From: an uncultured Lachnospiraceae bacterium
GTDB taxonomy: Bacteria > Bacillota > Clostridia > Lachnospirales > Lachnospiraceae
Assembly (NCBI GenBank): GCA_959022495.1
Contig: CAUEYX010000003.1
Location: forward strand, 62,001 to 126,000
Reading direction: 5' to 3'
Length of the DNA: 64,000 bases
Positions 40,770 through 49,224 of the stretch are shown here, piece after piece (the first letter of the stretch is position 1; every line of letters begins with the position of its first letter). Under the pieces are notes generated by a model that saw nothing but the letters and a program-made list of their open reading frames with translations, ran no database searches and was not told the DNA's origin. The translations under genes were made by a program, and so were the position numbers.

Positions 40770-41891
40770 ATGAAATCATACAAACTTCTGACACCAGGAC
40801 CGCTGACAACTACGGATACCGTAAAGCAGCAGATGCTTTTTGACCACTGTACCTGGGACGACGATTATAAGCAGATTACACAGCAGATTCGAAAAGGCCT
40901 TTTAGATCTGGCCCATGTATCGGAGGAAGAATACACGGCAGTATTGATGCAGGGCAGCGGGACTTTCGGAGTGGAGTCCGTGCTGACCAGCATCCCGGGC
41001 ATAAACGATAAAGTCCTGATCTGCGCCAACGGAGCATATGGCGAGAGAATGATAGATATTGCAGAGCACGCGGGCATTTTGTACCAGGTGTACAATGAGC
41101 ATTATAATAAAGTGCCCGATGCTCAGAAGATCGGGGAGATGTTAGACGCGGACCCGGCAATTACCCATGTGGCAATGGTACACAGTGAGACCACGTCCGG
41201 CATTCTCAATGATATTGAGACGGTGGGAAAAGTAGTAAAGGAGAAAGGAAGGGTATTCATTGTAGATGCCATGAGCAGTTTTGGCGGCGTGAACATTCCG
41301 GTGAAGGACTGGGGCATTGATTTTATTGTCAGCAGCGCCAATAAGTGTATCCAGGGCGTTCCGGGATTCTCTTTTGTTATTGCAAGGAAAGACCTGCTGA
41401 AAGCAAGCGCGGGCAATGCAAGAAGCCTGTCTCTGGACCTGTATGACCAGTGGAAGACCATGGAAATAGATGGAAAATGGAGATTTACCTCCCCCACGCA
41501 TGTGGTGCTGGCGTTCGCGCAGGCGATGAAAGAGTTAGTAGAGGAGGGCGGGATCGAGGCGCGCAGCCGCCGGTATCTGAAAAATAACCGTCTGCTCATT
41601 CAGAGAATGGAAGAGATGGGAATCCGTCCTTATATTGACGACACGCACCAGGGACCCATCATTACTACATTTTTTTACCCGGAAAAGTGTCATTTTACAT
41701 TTTTCCAGATGTATGAGTACATCAAGGAAAGAGGTTATGCGATCTATCCTGGAAAGGTAACGGAGGCCGAGACATTCCGCATCGGGAATATCGGAGAAAT
41801 ATACGAGGAGGACATCGAGAAGGTGTGCGCGATTATGAAAGAATTTCTGGAGGAGTACAATCATGAAGAAAATAAAAGCAGTGATTTTTGA
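40770..41891 (+). CDS. phnW: 2-aminoethylphosphonate-pyruvate transaminase
   Basis: Pyridoxal-phosphate enzyme that moves the amino group of 2-aminoethylphosphonate to pyruvate, giving phosphonoacetaldehyde and alanine. The 373-residue protein starts KSYKLLTPGPLTTTDTVK and has MQGSGTFGVESVLTS near residue 68, the cofactor aspartate in VDAMSSFGGVN, and the Schiff-base lysine in SSANKCIQGVPGFSF near 193. ATG 40770 is preceded by AGAGGAAA; the upstream frame is not conserved. The 3' end overlaps phnX by 29 bp. Confidence 0.95.
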   Translation: MKSYKLLTPGPLTTTDTVKQQMLFDHCTWDDDYKQITQQIRKGLLDLAHVSEEEYTAVLMQGSGTFGVESVLTSIPGINDKVLICANGAYGERMIDIAEHAGILYQVYNEHYNKVPDAQKIGEMLDADPAITHVAMVHSETTSGILNDIETVGKVVKEKGRVFIVDAMSSFGGVNIPVKDWGIDFIVSSANKCIQGVPGFSFVIARKDLLKASAGNARSLSLDLYDQWKTMEIDGKWRFTSPTHVVLAFAQAMKELVEEGGIEARSRRYLKNNRLLIQRMEEMGIRPYIDDTHQGPIITTFFYPEKCHFTFFQMYEYIKERGYAIYPGKVTEAETFRIGNIGEIYEEDIEKVCAIMKEFLEEYNHEENKSSDF

Positions 41892-42636
41892 CTGGGCGGG
41901 AACTACAGTGGATTTCGGATGCATGGCGCCGGTACAGGCGTTTGTGGAGGTGTTTCAAGAGTTTGGAATCGCTCCTTCTATGAAAGAGGTAAGAGAGCCT
42001 ATGGGCATGCTGAAGATCGATCATATCCGCGCCATGCTGAACATGGACAGAATCAAAAATCTATGGGCAGAAAAATATGGAAAAGAGCCGGGTGAGGAAG
42101 AGGCCCGGAAGCTGTACGCCATATTTGAGGAAAAGCTTTTCAGCATTCTGCATCTGTACGCTGACCCGAAACCGGGAGTCGTGGATGTGGTGAACAAGCT
42201 GAGAAGAAATGGTTATAAGATCGGTTCTACCACAGGCTATAATGATCAGATGATGGAGATCGTGGTTCCGGCCGCGAAGGAAAAAGGGTATGAGCCGGAT
42301 GTGTGGTTCAGCCCGGACGCAGCAGGGCAGAAGGGGCGCCCGTATCCGTATATGATCTTCCGCAATATGGAGGCACTGGAGATTCAGAATGTGCGCCATG
42401 TGCTGAAGGTGGGAGATACTGTGTCAGACATCAAAGAAGGAAAGAATGCCGGCGTCTGGTCAGCGGGCATTGTGGTGGGAAGCTCGGAGATGGGGTTGTC
42501 ACAGGATGAATACGAAGCGCTCTCAGAGGAAGAAAAGAATCGGAAGTGTGACGAGGCGGCGCAGAGGTTTCTTGACGCGGGCGCTGATAAAGTGTTCGAT
42601 ACGATGGAAGACATGGCAGAATATCTGTTGGGATAG
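41863..42636 (+). CDS. phnX: Phosphonoacetaldehyde hydrolase (phosphonatase)
   Basis: HAD-superfamily enzyme that cleaves the carbon-phosphorus bond of phosphonoacetaldehyde to acetaldehyde and phosphate. The 257-residue protein has the nucleophile motif FDWAGTTVD near residue 9 and the family-specific Schiff-base lysine in EPMGMLKIDHIRAML near 53. IGSTTGYNDQMM and VKVGDT-like LKVGDTVSDIKEGKNAG complete the HAD motifs. Translation is coupled to phnW by overlap, with GGAGG inside phnW at 41850. A terminator follows 26 bp after the stop codon. Confidence 0.96.
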   Translation: MKKIKAVIFDWAGTTVDFGCMAPVQAFVEVFQEFGIAPSMKEVREPMGMLKIDHIRAMLNMDRIKNLWAEKYGKEPGEEEARKLYAIFEEKLFSILHLYADPKPGVVDVVNKLRRNGYKIGSTTGYNDQMMEIVVPAAKEKGYEPDVWFSPDAAGQKGRPYPYMIFRNMEALEIQNVRHVLKVGDTVSDIKEGKNAGVWSAGIVVGSSEMGLSQDEYEALSEEEKNRKCDEAAQRFLDAGADKVFDTMEDMAEYLLG

Positions 42637-42661
42637 AAATTGGGAAAAGTTTTCTGCCAAG

Positions 42662-42712
42662 TGCTGTATTTGCGGGAAAATGCAAAAAATCCCCGTAAAT
42701 ACAGCTTTTTTT
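42662..42712 (+). terminator. Terminator of the phosphonate cluster
   Basis: Stem GCTGTATTTGCGGG (42662-42675) with CCCGTAAATACAGC (42692-42705), one mismatch, followed by seven T residues. It separates the phn cluster from the pst cluster. Confidence 0.88.
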
Positions 42713-42715
42713 GAC

Positions 42716-42755
42716 TTTACATAGATTTAACATAATGTTGATTTTACATTTTACA
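42716..42755 (+). promoter_or_regulatory. Pho-box-like repeats upstream of pstS
   Basis: TTTACA at 42716-42721 and TTAACA at 42727-42732 are exactly 11 bp apart, as in PhoP boxes of Gram-positive bacteria. Further TTTACA copies are at 42743 and 42750. TATGAT at 42765-42770 is a candidate -10 box. The PhoPR genes lie at the end of the same cluster. Confidence 0.65.
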
Positions 42756-42864
42756 TTCCTTTTTTATGATAAAAACTGTTGACGGACGCGGACAGAGCCC
42801 GGCAGCGGCGGCGGAAGGCCGCGGTACATAACAAGAATCTGATTCAAAAAGGAGATTATCAGAA

Positions 42865-43779
42865 ATGAAAATGAAAAAGTTTATTGCAGTATTGGCAGCA
42901 GTATCAATGGCAGCCGCAATGATGGCTGGATGTGGAAGCAAAAATGACGCATCAGGAGATGGAAGTACAGCGGACCAGGGAACAGATTCTGAGTGGGATG
43001 AGACACAGACGATCACAGTCGTATCCCGTGAAGAAGGATCAGGCACAAGAGGAGCTTTCACGGAGCTGTTTGAGGTGATCGAGGAAGTGGACGGCGAGAA
43101 AGTTGACATGACAACGCTTGACGCCCAGGTTACAAATAATACTTCTGTTATGATGACGACGGTCTCTGAGAACGAGTACGCCATCGGATATATTTCACTG
43201 GGATCTCTTGACGATTCTGTGGTTAAGGCTCTTAAGATTGATGGGGCAGAAGCGACTGCGGAGAATATCGAGAATGGGTCTTATAAAGTATCCAGACCGT
43301 TTAATGTAGCAGTGAAAAAAGATCTTGACAACGAAGTGGCGAAGGATTTTATGAACTTTATCATGAGTACAGAAGGCCAGGCAGTTGTGGAAGAGGAAGG
43401 CTACATTCCGGTATCTGATGTTCAGGATTATACAGGCAGCGCTCCGGCCGGAAGCTGTGTCGTAGGCGGCTCTTCTTCCGTATCTCCGGTAATGGAGAAA
43501 CTGATCGAGGCTTACAAGGCGGTCAATGCCAACGCTGAGATTGAGCTTCAGACAACAGATTCTACAACAGGTATGACATCCGCAATCGACGGAAGCTACG
43601 ATATCGGTATGGCATCCAGAGAACTCAAAGAGGAAGAGCTTGCTGAGCTTGACGGCACAGTGATCGCGACAGACGGTATCGCGGTGATCGTAAACCTGGA
43701 TAACCCCACGGATGATCTGACAGCGGACCAGGTAAAATCCATCTATGTCGGTGATGTGACAACATGGGATGGGATCTAA
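42865..43779 (+). CDS. pstS: Circularly permuted phosphate-binding lipoprotein PstS
   Basis: High-affinity phosphate-binding protein, membrane-anchored by lipobox MAGC (Cys 23). The usual PstS order is GSSSV...SREL...GIAVIVN...VKSI..G..T.W first, then SREEGSGTR...AIGYIS...SRPF...EGQ..V...GYIP. Here residues 51-182 carry the second half (VVSREEGSGTRGAF at 52-65, AIGYISLGS at 106-114, SRPF at 143-146, EGYIPVS at 178-184). Residues 198-304 carry the first half (VVGGSSSVSPVMEKL, GMASRELKEEE, DGIAVIVN, VKSIYVGDVTTW at 290-301). A linker of about 14 residues (DYTGSAPAGS) joins them. All phosphate-contact loops are retained, so it should fold and bind. RBS AAAGGAG precedes the ATG. Confidence 0.9.
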   Translation: MKMKKFIAVLAAVSMAAAMMAGCGSKNDASGDGSTADQGTDSEWDETQTITVVSREEGSGTRGAFTELFEVIEEVDGEKVDMTTLDAQVTNNTSVMMTTVSENEYAIGYISLGSLDDSVVKALKIDGAEATAENIENGSYKVSRPFNVAVKKDLDNEVAKDFMNFIMSTEGQAVVEEEGYIPVSDVQDYTGSAPAGSCVVGGSSSVSPVMEKLIEAYKAVNANAEIELQTTDSTTGMTSAIDGSYDIGMASRELKEEELAELDGTVIATDGIAVIVNLDNPTDDLTADQVKSIYVGDVTTWDGI

Positions 43780-43848
43780 TATCTCGGTTAAGATTGGTGC
43801 TATAACACAGAGAAAAGCTTGAGTTGAAAAACTTTCCGCTTTGAATTT

Positions 43849-43882
43849 ATGAGCCGGGCAGACAAGGATCTTCCCGGCTCAT
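43849..43882 (+). promoter_or_regulatory. Hairpin between pstS and pstC
   Basis: Perfect 10-bp stem ATGAGCCGGG/CCCGGCTCAT (43849-43858, 43873-43882) with no T-run, immediately ahead of the pstC ribosome site. Such hairpins commonly raise the level of binding-protein mRNA relative to permease mRNA. Confidence 0.6.
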
Positions 43883-43894
43883 TAGGAGGAAAAA

Positions 43895-44788
43895 ATGAAA
43901 TCGAAAGCATGGACTGAGAAATTCATGCAGGGTGTATTTTTTGTCGCTGCCTGCGCGTCAGTGCTCGCGGTGGCGCTCATCTGCATCTTCCTATTTGCAA
44001 ATGGCATCCCTGCAATGAAAGAAATCGGATTTGTAAAATTTATTACGGGAGATCTCTGGCGTCCGAGTAATGAAATCTTCGGAATCTTTCCCATGATTAT
44101 CGGGAGTCTCTATGTCACAGCAGGGGCGATCCTTTTCGGCGTTCCCATCGGAATATTGACGTCTGTATTCATGGCAATGTACTGCCCGAAACGGATCTAC
44201 AAACCTCTGAAAGCCGCCACGGAGCTTTTGGCGGGTATCCCATCGGTTGTATATGGTTTCTTCGGCCTGGTAGTGGTAGTGCCGATTGTACGTGATTTCG
44301 GGGCGGCGCTGAGGCAGGCAGGGCTTGTAGAAAAGGCGGGGAACGGAAACAGCATCCTGACAGCATCCCTGATCCTGGGCATGATGATCCTTCCGACGAT
44401 CATCGGGACAACGGAGAGCGCTATGCGGGCAGTACCGGTTCATTACTATGAAGGATCGCTTGCCCTGGGCGCGACAAAAGAGAGAAGCATCTTCCGTGTC
44501 ATCATTCCGGCCGCCAAGTCCGGAGTAATCGCGGGGATTGTGCTGGGGATTGGCCGCGCGATCGGTGAGACCATGGCAGTAATTATGATTATCGGAAACC
44601 AGGCGCGTTTCACGTCAAGCATGCTGGAGGGAATCCGGACTCTGACCGGCAATATCGTCATCGAGATGGGATATGCCACAGGTCTGCACCGTGAAGCGCT
44701 GATCGCAACAGGTGTTGTGCTCTTTGTGTTCATCCTGATTATCAATTTCAGTGTAGCATTACTGAAAAGGAGGGCGGATCATGAGTAA
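43895..44788 (+). CDS. pstC: Phosphate ABC transporter permease PstC
   Basis: Membrane subunit of the high-affinity phosphate importer, 297 residues with six predicted segments. WRPSNEIFGIFPMIIGSLYV near 62, LLAGIPSVVYGFFGLVVVVP near 114 and the EAA loop LALGATKERSIFRVIIPAAK near 190 are typical of PstC. AGGAGGAAAAA lies ahead of the ATG. The last 8 bp overlap pstA. Confidence 0.95.
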   Translation: MKSKAWTEKFMQGVFFVAACASVLAVALICIFLFANGIPAMKEIGFVKFITGDLWRPSNEIFGIFPMIIGSLYVTAGAILFGVPIGILTSVFMAMYCPKRIYKPLKAATELLAGIPSVVYGFFGLVVVVPIVRDFGAALRQAGLVEKAGNGNSILTASLILGMMILPTIIGTTESAMRAVPVHYYEGSLALGATKERSIFRVIIPAAKSGVIAGIVLGIGRAIGETMAVIMIIGNQARFTSSMLEGIRTLTGNIVIEMGYATGLHREALIATGVVLFVFILIINFSVALLKRRADHE

Positions 44789-45641
44789 TAAAACAACAGC
44801 CGGCGATAAGCTTAAGACTTATTTGAAGCATCCGGGGTCATTTATTGTGATGCTGCTGGTGATGCTGGCGGCAGTGATTACCTTTGCTGTACTGATCTTT
44901 TTGATCGCCTATATTCTTGTTAACGGCGTGCCGCACCTGACACCGTCCCTTTTCTCATGGGAATATACCTCTGAGAATGCATCGGTCATGCCGGCTCTGA
45001 TTAATACAGTTATTATGACGTTTCTATCCCTGTTGATCGCGGTTCCGTTCGGGATATTCTCAGCAATCTTTCTTGTGGAATACGCGGGAAGGGGAAATAA
45101 ATTTGTCGAAGTGATCCGCCTGACGACGGAGACACTTTCCGGCATCCCATCCATCGTTTACGGTCTGTTTGGAATGCTGTTCTTCGTCAATACGCTGGAA
45201 TGGGGATTCTCACTTCTGGCTGGCGCATTCACGCTGGCGATCATGATACTTCCGCTGATCATGAGGACAACGGAAGAGGCTTTAAAAGCTGTGCCGGATT
45301 CTTACAGGGAAGGGAGCTTTGGACTGGGCGCTGGAAAACTGCGCACTGTATTCCGCATCGTCCTTCCGTCGGCGATCCCGGGCGTTCTCGCCGGCGTCAT
45401 TCTGGCGATCGGACGTATCGTAGGAGAGACGGCCGCATTGATGTATACATCGGGAACTGTGGCCCAGATCCCATCCAGTATTATGGGATCTGGGCGCACA
45501 TTGGCGGTTCATATGTATAACTTGTCCAGCGAGGGACTTTATATGGATCAGGCGTATGCGACGGCGGTCATCCTGCTGCTGCTTGTAGTGGGGATTAATG
45601 CGCTGTCCAGCGTGATCGCGAGAAAACTGACAAAAGCATAA
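44781..45641 (+). CDS. pstA: Phosphate ABC transporter permease PstA
   Basis: Second membrane subunit, 286 residues with six predicted segments. GGxHL-like NGVPHLTPSLFSWEYTSENA near 51, TLSGIPSIVYGLFGMLFFV near 115, and the loop YREGSFGLGAGKLRTVFRIV near 172 identify PstA. Overlap with pstC (ATG inside GGATCATGAG) means coupled translation. A hairpin lies between it and pstB. Confidence 0.95.
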   Translation: MSNKTTAGDKLKTYLKHPGSFIVMLLVMLAAVITFAVLIFLIAYILVNGVPHLTPSLFSWEYTSENASVMPALINTVIMTFLSLLIAVPFGIFSAIFLVEYAGRGNKFVEVIRLTTETLSGIPSIVYGLFGMLFFVNTLEWGFSLLAGAFTLAIMILPLIMRTTEEALKAVPDSYREGSFGLGAGKLRTVFRIVLPSAIPGVLAGVILAIGRIVGETAALMYTSGTVAQIPSSIMGSGRTLAVHMYNLSSEGLYMDQAYATAVILLLLVVGINALSSVIARKLTKA

Positions 45642-45661
45642 ATGTGAAAAAACTGTGAAGG

Positions 45662-45694
45662 GGGACGTAGTAAAATGCGATTTCACTACGTCCC
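45662..45694 (+). promoter_or_regulatory. Hairpin between pstA and pstB
   Basis: Perfect 10-bp stem GGGACGTAGT/ACTACGTCCC (45662-45671, 45685-45694) with no T-run. The GGGACGTAG foot recurs in the pflB terminator at 59154. Confidence 0.6.
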
Positions 45695-45714
45695 GGATTA
45701 AAGAGGTAGTGAAG

Positions 45715-46464
45715 ATGTCTAAGATTAGTATTAAGAATCTGGATTTGTATTATGGTGATTTCAAAGCGCTCAAAAATGTGAATCTGGAGATCGAAGCCAA
45801 CAAGATCACAGCGTTTATCGGGCCTTCCGGCTGTGGGAAATCAACGCTTCTCAAGTCGATCAACCGCATGAACGACTTAGTGGAAGGATGCCGTATCGAG
45901 GGTGAGCTCCTCCTTGACGGACAGAATATTTTCAAAGGGATGGATGTAAATATGTTGAGAAAGCGTGTGGGTATGGTATTCCAGAAGCCCAATCCATTTC
46001 CCATGAGCATATATGATAATATTGCCTTCGGCCCAAGGACACACGGAATCCATTCCAAGTCAAAACTGGATGATATTGTGGAGAGATCGCTCCGCAATGC
46101 AGCGATCTGGGACGAGTGCAAAGATCGTCTGAAGACGAGCGCGCTGGGGATGTCCGGCGGACAGCAGCAGAGGCTTTGTATTGCGAGAGCGCTGGCTGTG
46201 GAACCGGAGGTGCTTCTCATGGATGAACCCACATCTGCTCTTGACCCCATCTCCACGTCCAAGATTGAAGATCTTGCGATGGAACTGAAAAAAGATTATA
46301 CTATCGTTATGGTGACGCACAACATGCAGCAGGCAGTGCGTGTCTCTGATAATACCGCATTCTTCCTGCTTGGAGAGGTCGTAGAGTACAATGATACGGA
46401 GAAGCTGTTCTCCATACCGGCAGATAAAAGAACAGAAGACTACATCACAGGGAGGTTTGGTTAA
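45715..46464 (+). CDS. pstB: Phosphate ABC transporter ATPase PstB
   Basis: ATPase of the phosphate importer, 249 residues. LYYGDFKALKNVNLEI, Walker A GPSGCGKSTLLKSINRMND near 33, VGMVFQKPNPFPMSIYDNIA near 86, signature MSGGQQQRLCIARAL near 145 and Walker B LLMDEPTSALDP near 166 are the standard PstB set. ATG 45715 follows GAGGTAGTG; the upstream frame crosses the hairpin and is not coding. Confidence 0.97.
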   Translation: MSKISIKNLDLYYGDFKALKNVNLEIEANKITAFIGPSGCGKSTLLKSINRMNDLVEGCRIEGELLLDGQNIFKGMDVNMLRKRVGMVFQKPNPFPMSIYDNIAFGPRTHGIHSKSKLDDIVERSLRNAAIWDECKDRLKTSALGMSGGQQQRLCIARALAVEPEVLLMDEPTSALDPISTSKIEDLAMELKKDYTIVMVTHNMQQAVRVSDNTAFFLLGEVVEYNDTEKLFSIPADKRTEDYITGRFG

Positions 46465-46467
46465 ATC

Positions 46468-47139
46468 ATGCGTAATAAATTTGACGAACAGCTGCATCTT
46501 CTGGATGAGCAGCTTACACATATGGGAGAGCTCTGTGAAACAGCGATCGCAAAGGCGACACAGGCATTGAAAGACGGAAGCGGGGAGCAGGCAAAAATCA
46601 TCATTTCCGAGGATGAGGAGATCGATCAGTGTGAGAAAGATATTGAGAGGCTCTGCCTGAAACTTCTGCTCCAGCAGCAGCCGGTGGCAAAAGATCTCAG
46701 GAGAATATCCGCGGCTCTTAAAATGATCACGGATATGGAGCGTATCGGCGACCAGACAGCGGATATCGCGGAGATTATTCTTTCTTCCAAGAAATGGGCA
46801 GCTACCGCGGAAAATATCCAGGTGATCGGAACCATGGCCGCGGAAGTCAGCAAGATGGTGCGCAGCAGTGTGACAGCATATGTGAACAGGGATCTGGAGC
46901 TGGCCCGCGGCGTGATGAAAGCGGATGATGAAATTGACCTGTATTTTGATGAAGTAAAGGATGAAATGATCAGCTTCATCAAGGAAGCCAAGGGTGAAAA
47001 TGGAAAAGCGATCTTTGATTTGATCATGGTGACCAAATACCTGGAGCGCATCGGCGACCATGCAACGAATATCGCTGAATGGGTGGAATTCTCAATCACA
47101 GGTGTACACAAGGACAGCGCGCTCATTCATGAGAGCTGA
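46468..47139 (+). CDS. phoU: Phosphate signalling protein PhoU
   Basis: Helical regulator that links Pst transport activity to the PhoR kinase. The 223-residue protein has the two PhoU repeats, each with the conserved metal-binding helix: ISAALKMITDMERIGDQTAD near 85-105 and VTKYLERIGDHATNIAEWVE near 190-208. It follows pstB by 3 bp, with GGGAGG inside the pstB end. Confidence 0.96.
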   Translation: MRNKFDEQLHLLDEQLTHMGELCETAIAKATQALKDGSGEQAKIIISEDEEIDQCEKDIERLCLKLLLQQQPVAKDLRRISAALKMITDMERIGDQTADIAEIILSSKKWAATAENIQVIGTMAAEVSKMVRSSVTAYVNRDLELARGVMKADDEIDLYFDEVKDEMISFIKEAKGENGKAIFDLIMVTKYLERIGDHATNIAEWVEFSITGVHKDSALIHES

Positions 47140-47164
47140 TCTGAAATAAAACGAAGGAGAGCTT

Positions 47165-47845
47165 TTGACAATGATATATTGCGTGGAAGATGATGATAAT
47201 ATCCGTGAGCTTGTGATATATACACTGGAAACGACTGGTCTTAAGGCCAGAGGGTTTGCAGAAGGTTCTGCCTTCATGGAGGCTCTGGCGTTTGATACGC
47301 CGGAGCTGATCCTGCTTGATATCATGCTTCCCGGGGATGACGGAATGGAGCTTTTGAAGAAATTGAAGTCTTCATCTAAAACTAAGGGGATTCCAGTGAT
47401 CATGGTGACTGCGAAAGGCACGGAGTATGATAAAGTGATCGGGCTGGATTCCGGGGCGGACGACTATGTGACAAAACCATTTGGGATGATGGAGCTTGTC
47501 TCCAGGATCAAGGCAGTCCTGCGGCGCTCAGGCAAAGTGGAAGACCGGATTGATATGGAACTGTCCGGGGTCCGCATGGATATCAAGAAGCACGAAGTCA
47601 CTGTGGACGGAAAGCAGGTTGCACTGACGCTCAAAGAGTTTGAACTGTTGGAAAAGCTGATGCGCAATCAGGGGATTGTTCTGACCAGGGATCAGCTTCT
47701 GACGGAGATATGGGGATATGATTTTGACGGAGAGACCAGGACCGTTGATGTACATATCCGGACTTTACGGCAGAAACTGGGTGAAAGGGGCGAGATCATC
47801 CAGACTGTCCGGGGCGTGGGATATCGTGTTGGAGGAGCTGCATAA
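47165..47845 (+). CDS. phoP: Response regulator PhoP/PhoB
   Basis: Phosphate-starvation transcription regulator of the OmpR/PhoB type, 226 residues. The receiver has EDDDN near 8-12, the phosphorylated aspartate in LLDIMLPGDDG near 52, VTAKG and DDYVTKPFG near 100. The winged-helix domain (about 130-225) has LTLKEFELLEKLMRNQG and TRTVDVHIRTLRQKLGERG. TTG 47165 lies five bases after AGGAG; ATG 47171 is also possible. It should bind the Pho-box repeats noted upstream of pstS. Confidence 0.93.
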   Translation: MTMIYCVEDDDNIRELVIYTLETTGLKARGFAEGSAFMEALAFDTPELILLDIMLPGDDGMELLKKLKSSSKTKGIPVIMVTAKGTEYDKVIGLDSGADDYVTKPFGMMELVSRIKAVLRRSGKVEDRIDMELSGVRMDIKKHEVTVDGKQVALTLKEFELLEKLMRNQGIVLTRDQLLTEIWGYDFDGETRTVDVHIRTLRQKLGERGEIIQTVRGVGYRVGGAA

Positions 47846-47847
47846 GT

Positions 47848-49224
47848 ATGGTACAGATGATTCAGAAGAAGCTTCAGAATAAAATGGGAAAGAAACATCC
47901 CGAGAGTATGAGAATGAAAATACAGAAAAGCATGATGGTCATTCTTGCGGTGACCCTCGTGCTTTTCTATGTTATCCTGTCCATGATTCTTTATAATCAA
48001 AATCTGTCTGTCCTGCAGGCGGAGGTCAGGAAGGAGGCCAGGTATATCTGCGCAGCTGTTAATATATCCGGGACGGAATACTTAGAACAGATGGACAATG
48101 TGGACCAAAGTACGCGGGTGACCCAGATCGCGGCGGATGGAGCTGTGCTGTATGATTCACGGAGAGATACAGCCACCCTCGATAACCACGGGGAAAGAGA
48201 GGAGGTGCGGGAGGCTGTTTCCCACGGAGAAGGCGAGGATGTGCGGCAGTCGGTCACAGTGAAGAAAGATCTGTATTATTACGCACTTCTCCTAAATGAT
48301 GGAACCGTTCTGCGGGTTGCCAGAGAAATGGACAGCCTTCCAAGTACTGCCCTGAATATGCTTCCGGTAATCGGCGGACTTGCCGTGTTAGTGACCGTGT
48401 TTGCCATGCTGCTCGCAAGGTGGCAGACTGCCCGGCTTATCAAGCCCATCAACGGACTTGACCTGGAGCATCCGCTGGACAATCTGGTCTATACGGAACT
48501 TGATCCCCTTCTGGCCGCCATGGATAAACAGAATAAAGAAAAAGAGGCGGTCTCCAATATGAGAAAAGAGTTTTCCGCCAATGTTTCTCACGAACTTAAA
48601 ACTCCTCTCACATCGATCTCAGGTTATGCGGAGATCATGAAGAATGGCATGGTACGTCCGGAAGATATTCCCATTTTCTCTGAGCGTATTTACAAAGAAG
48701 CACGCCGTCTGATTACGCTGGTGGAGGACATCATTAAGCTGTCTAAGCTGGATGAAGAATCTGTGGAACTGGAAAAGCAGGAGACAGACCTCTATGATTT
48801 GACAAGAGAGATCATAAGCAGGCTGGCGCCGCAGGCGGCACAGAAAAATGTCCGCATGGAACTGAGCGGGGAGCCGGTAAAATACGTAGGAATCCGCCAG
48901 ATTTTGGACGAAATGGTCTACAATGTCTGTGAGAACGCAATTAAGTATAACAATGACGGAGGCAGAGTGACCGTGTGGGTCGGCAATACGCTGGAAGGTC
49001 CCAGGGTCAGTGTATCCGATACTGGAATCGGCATCCCGAAAGAACATCATGAGCGGATCTTCGAGCGTTTCTACCGGGTGGATAAAAGCCACTCTAAAGA
49101 ACGCGGCGGCACCGGGCTGGGTCTGTCTATTGTCAAACATGGGGCGCTTCTTCACGGGGCGAAAGTCAGCGTAGAAAGTGAGCCAGGCAGCGGGACGAAA
49201 GTGGAAATGCAGTTTCCAAAGTGA
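47848..49224 (+). CDS. phoR: Sensor histidine kinase PhoR
   Basis: Membrane kinase partner of the regulator, 458 residues. Two hydrophobic segments (about 29-50 and 170-192) bracket an extracellular part of about 120 residues. The H-box is SANVSHELKTPLTSISGYAE near 245; the ATP-binding domain has YNVCENAIKYN (N-box), VSDTGIGIPKEHHERIFERF (G1/F) and GGTGLGLSIVKHGA (G2). It starts two bases after phoP. Immediately after its stop codon begins the long-hairpin repeat. Confidence 0.93.
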   Translation: MVQMIQKKLQNKMGKKHPESMRMKIQKSMMVILAVTLVLFYVILSMILYNQNLSVLQAEVRKEARYICAAVNISGTEYLEQMDNVDQSTRVTQIAADGAVLYDSRRDTATLDNHGEREEVREAVSHGEGEDVRQSVTVKKDLYYYALLLNDGTVLRVAREMDSLPSTALNMLPVIGGLAVLVTVFAMLLARWQTARLIKPINGLDLEHPLDNLVYTELDPLLAAMDKQNKEKEAVSNMRKEFSANVSHELKTPLTSISGYAEIMKNGMVRPEDIPIFSERIYKEARRLITLVEDIIKLSKLDEESVELEKQETDLYDLTREIISRLAPQAAQKNVRMELSGEPVKYVGIRQILDEMVYNVCENAIKYNNDGGRVTVWVGNTLEGPRVSVSDTGIGIPKEHHERIFERFYRVDKSHSKERGGTGLGLSIVKHGALLHGAKVSVESEPGSGTKVEMQFPK

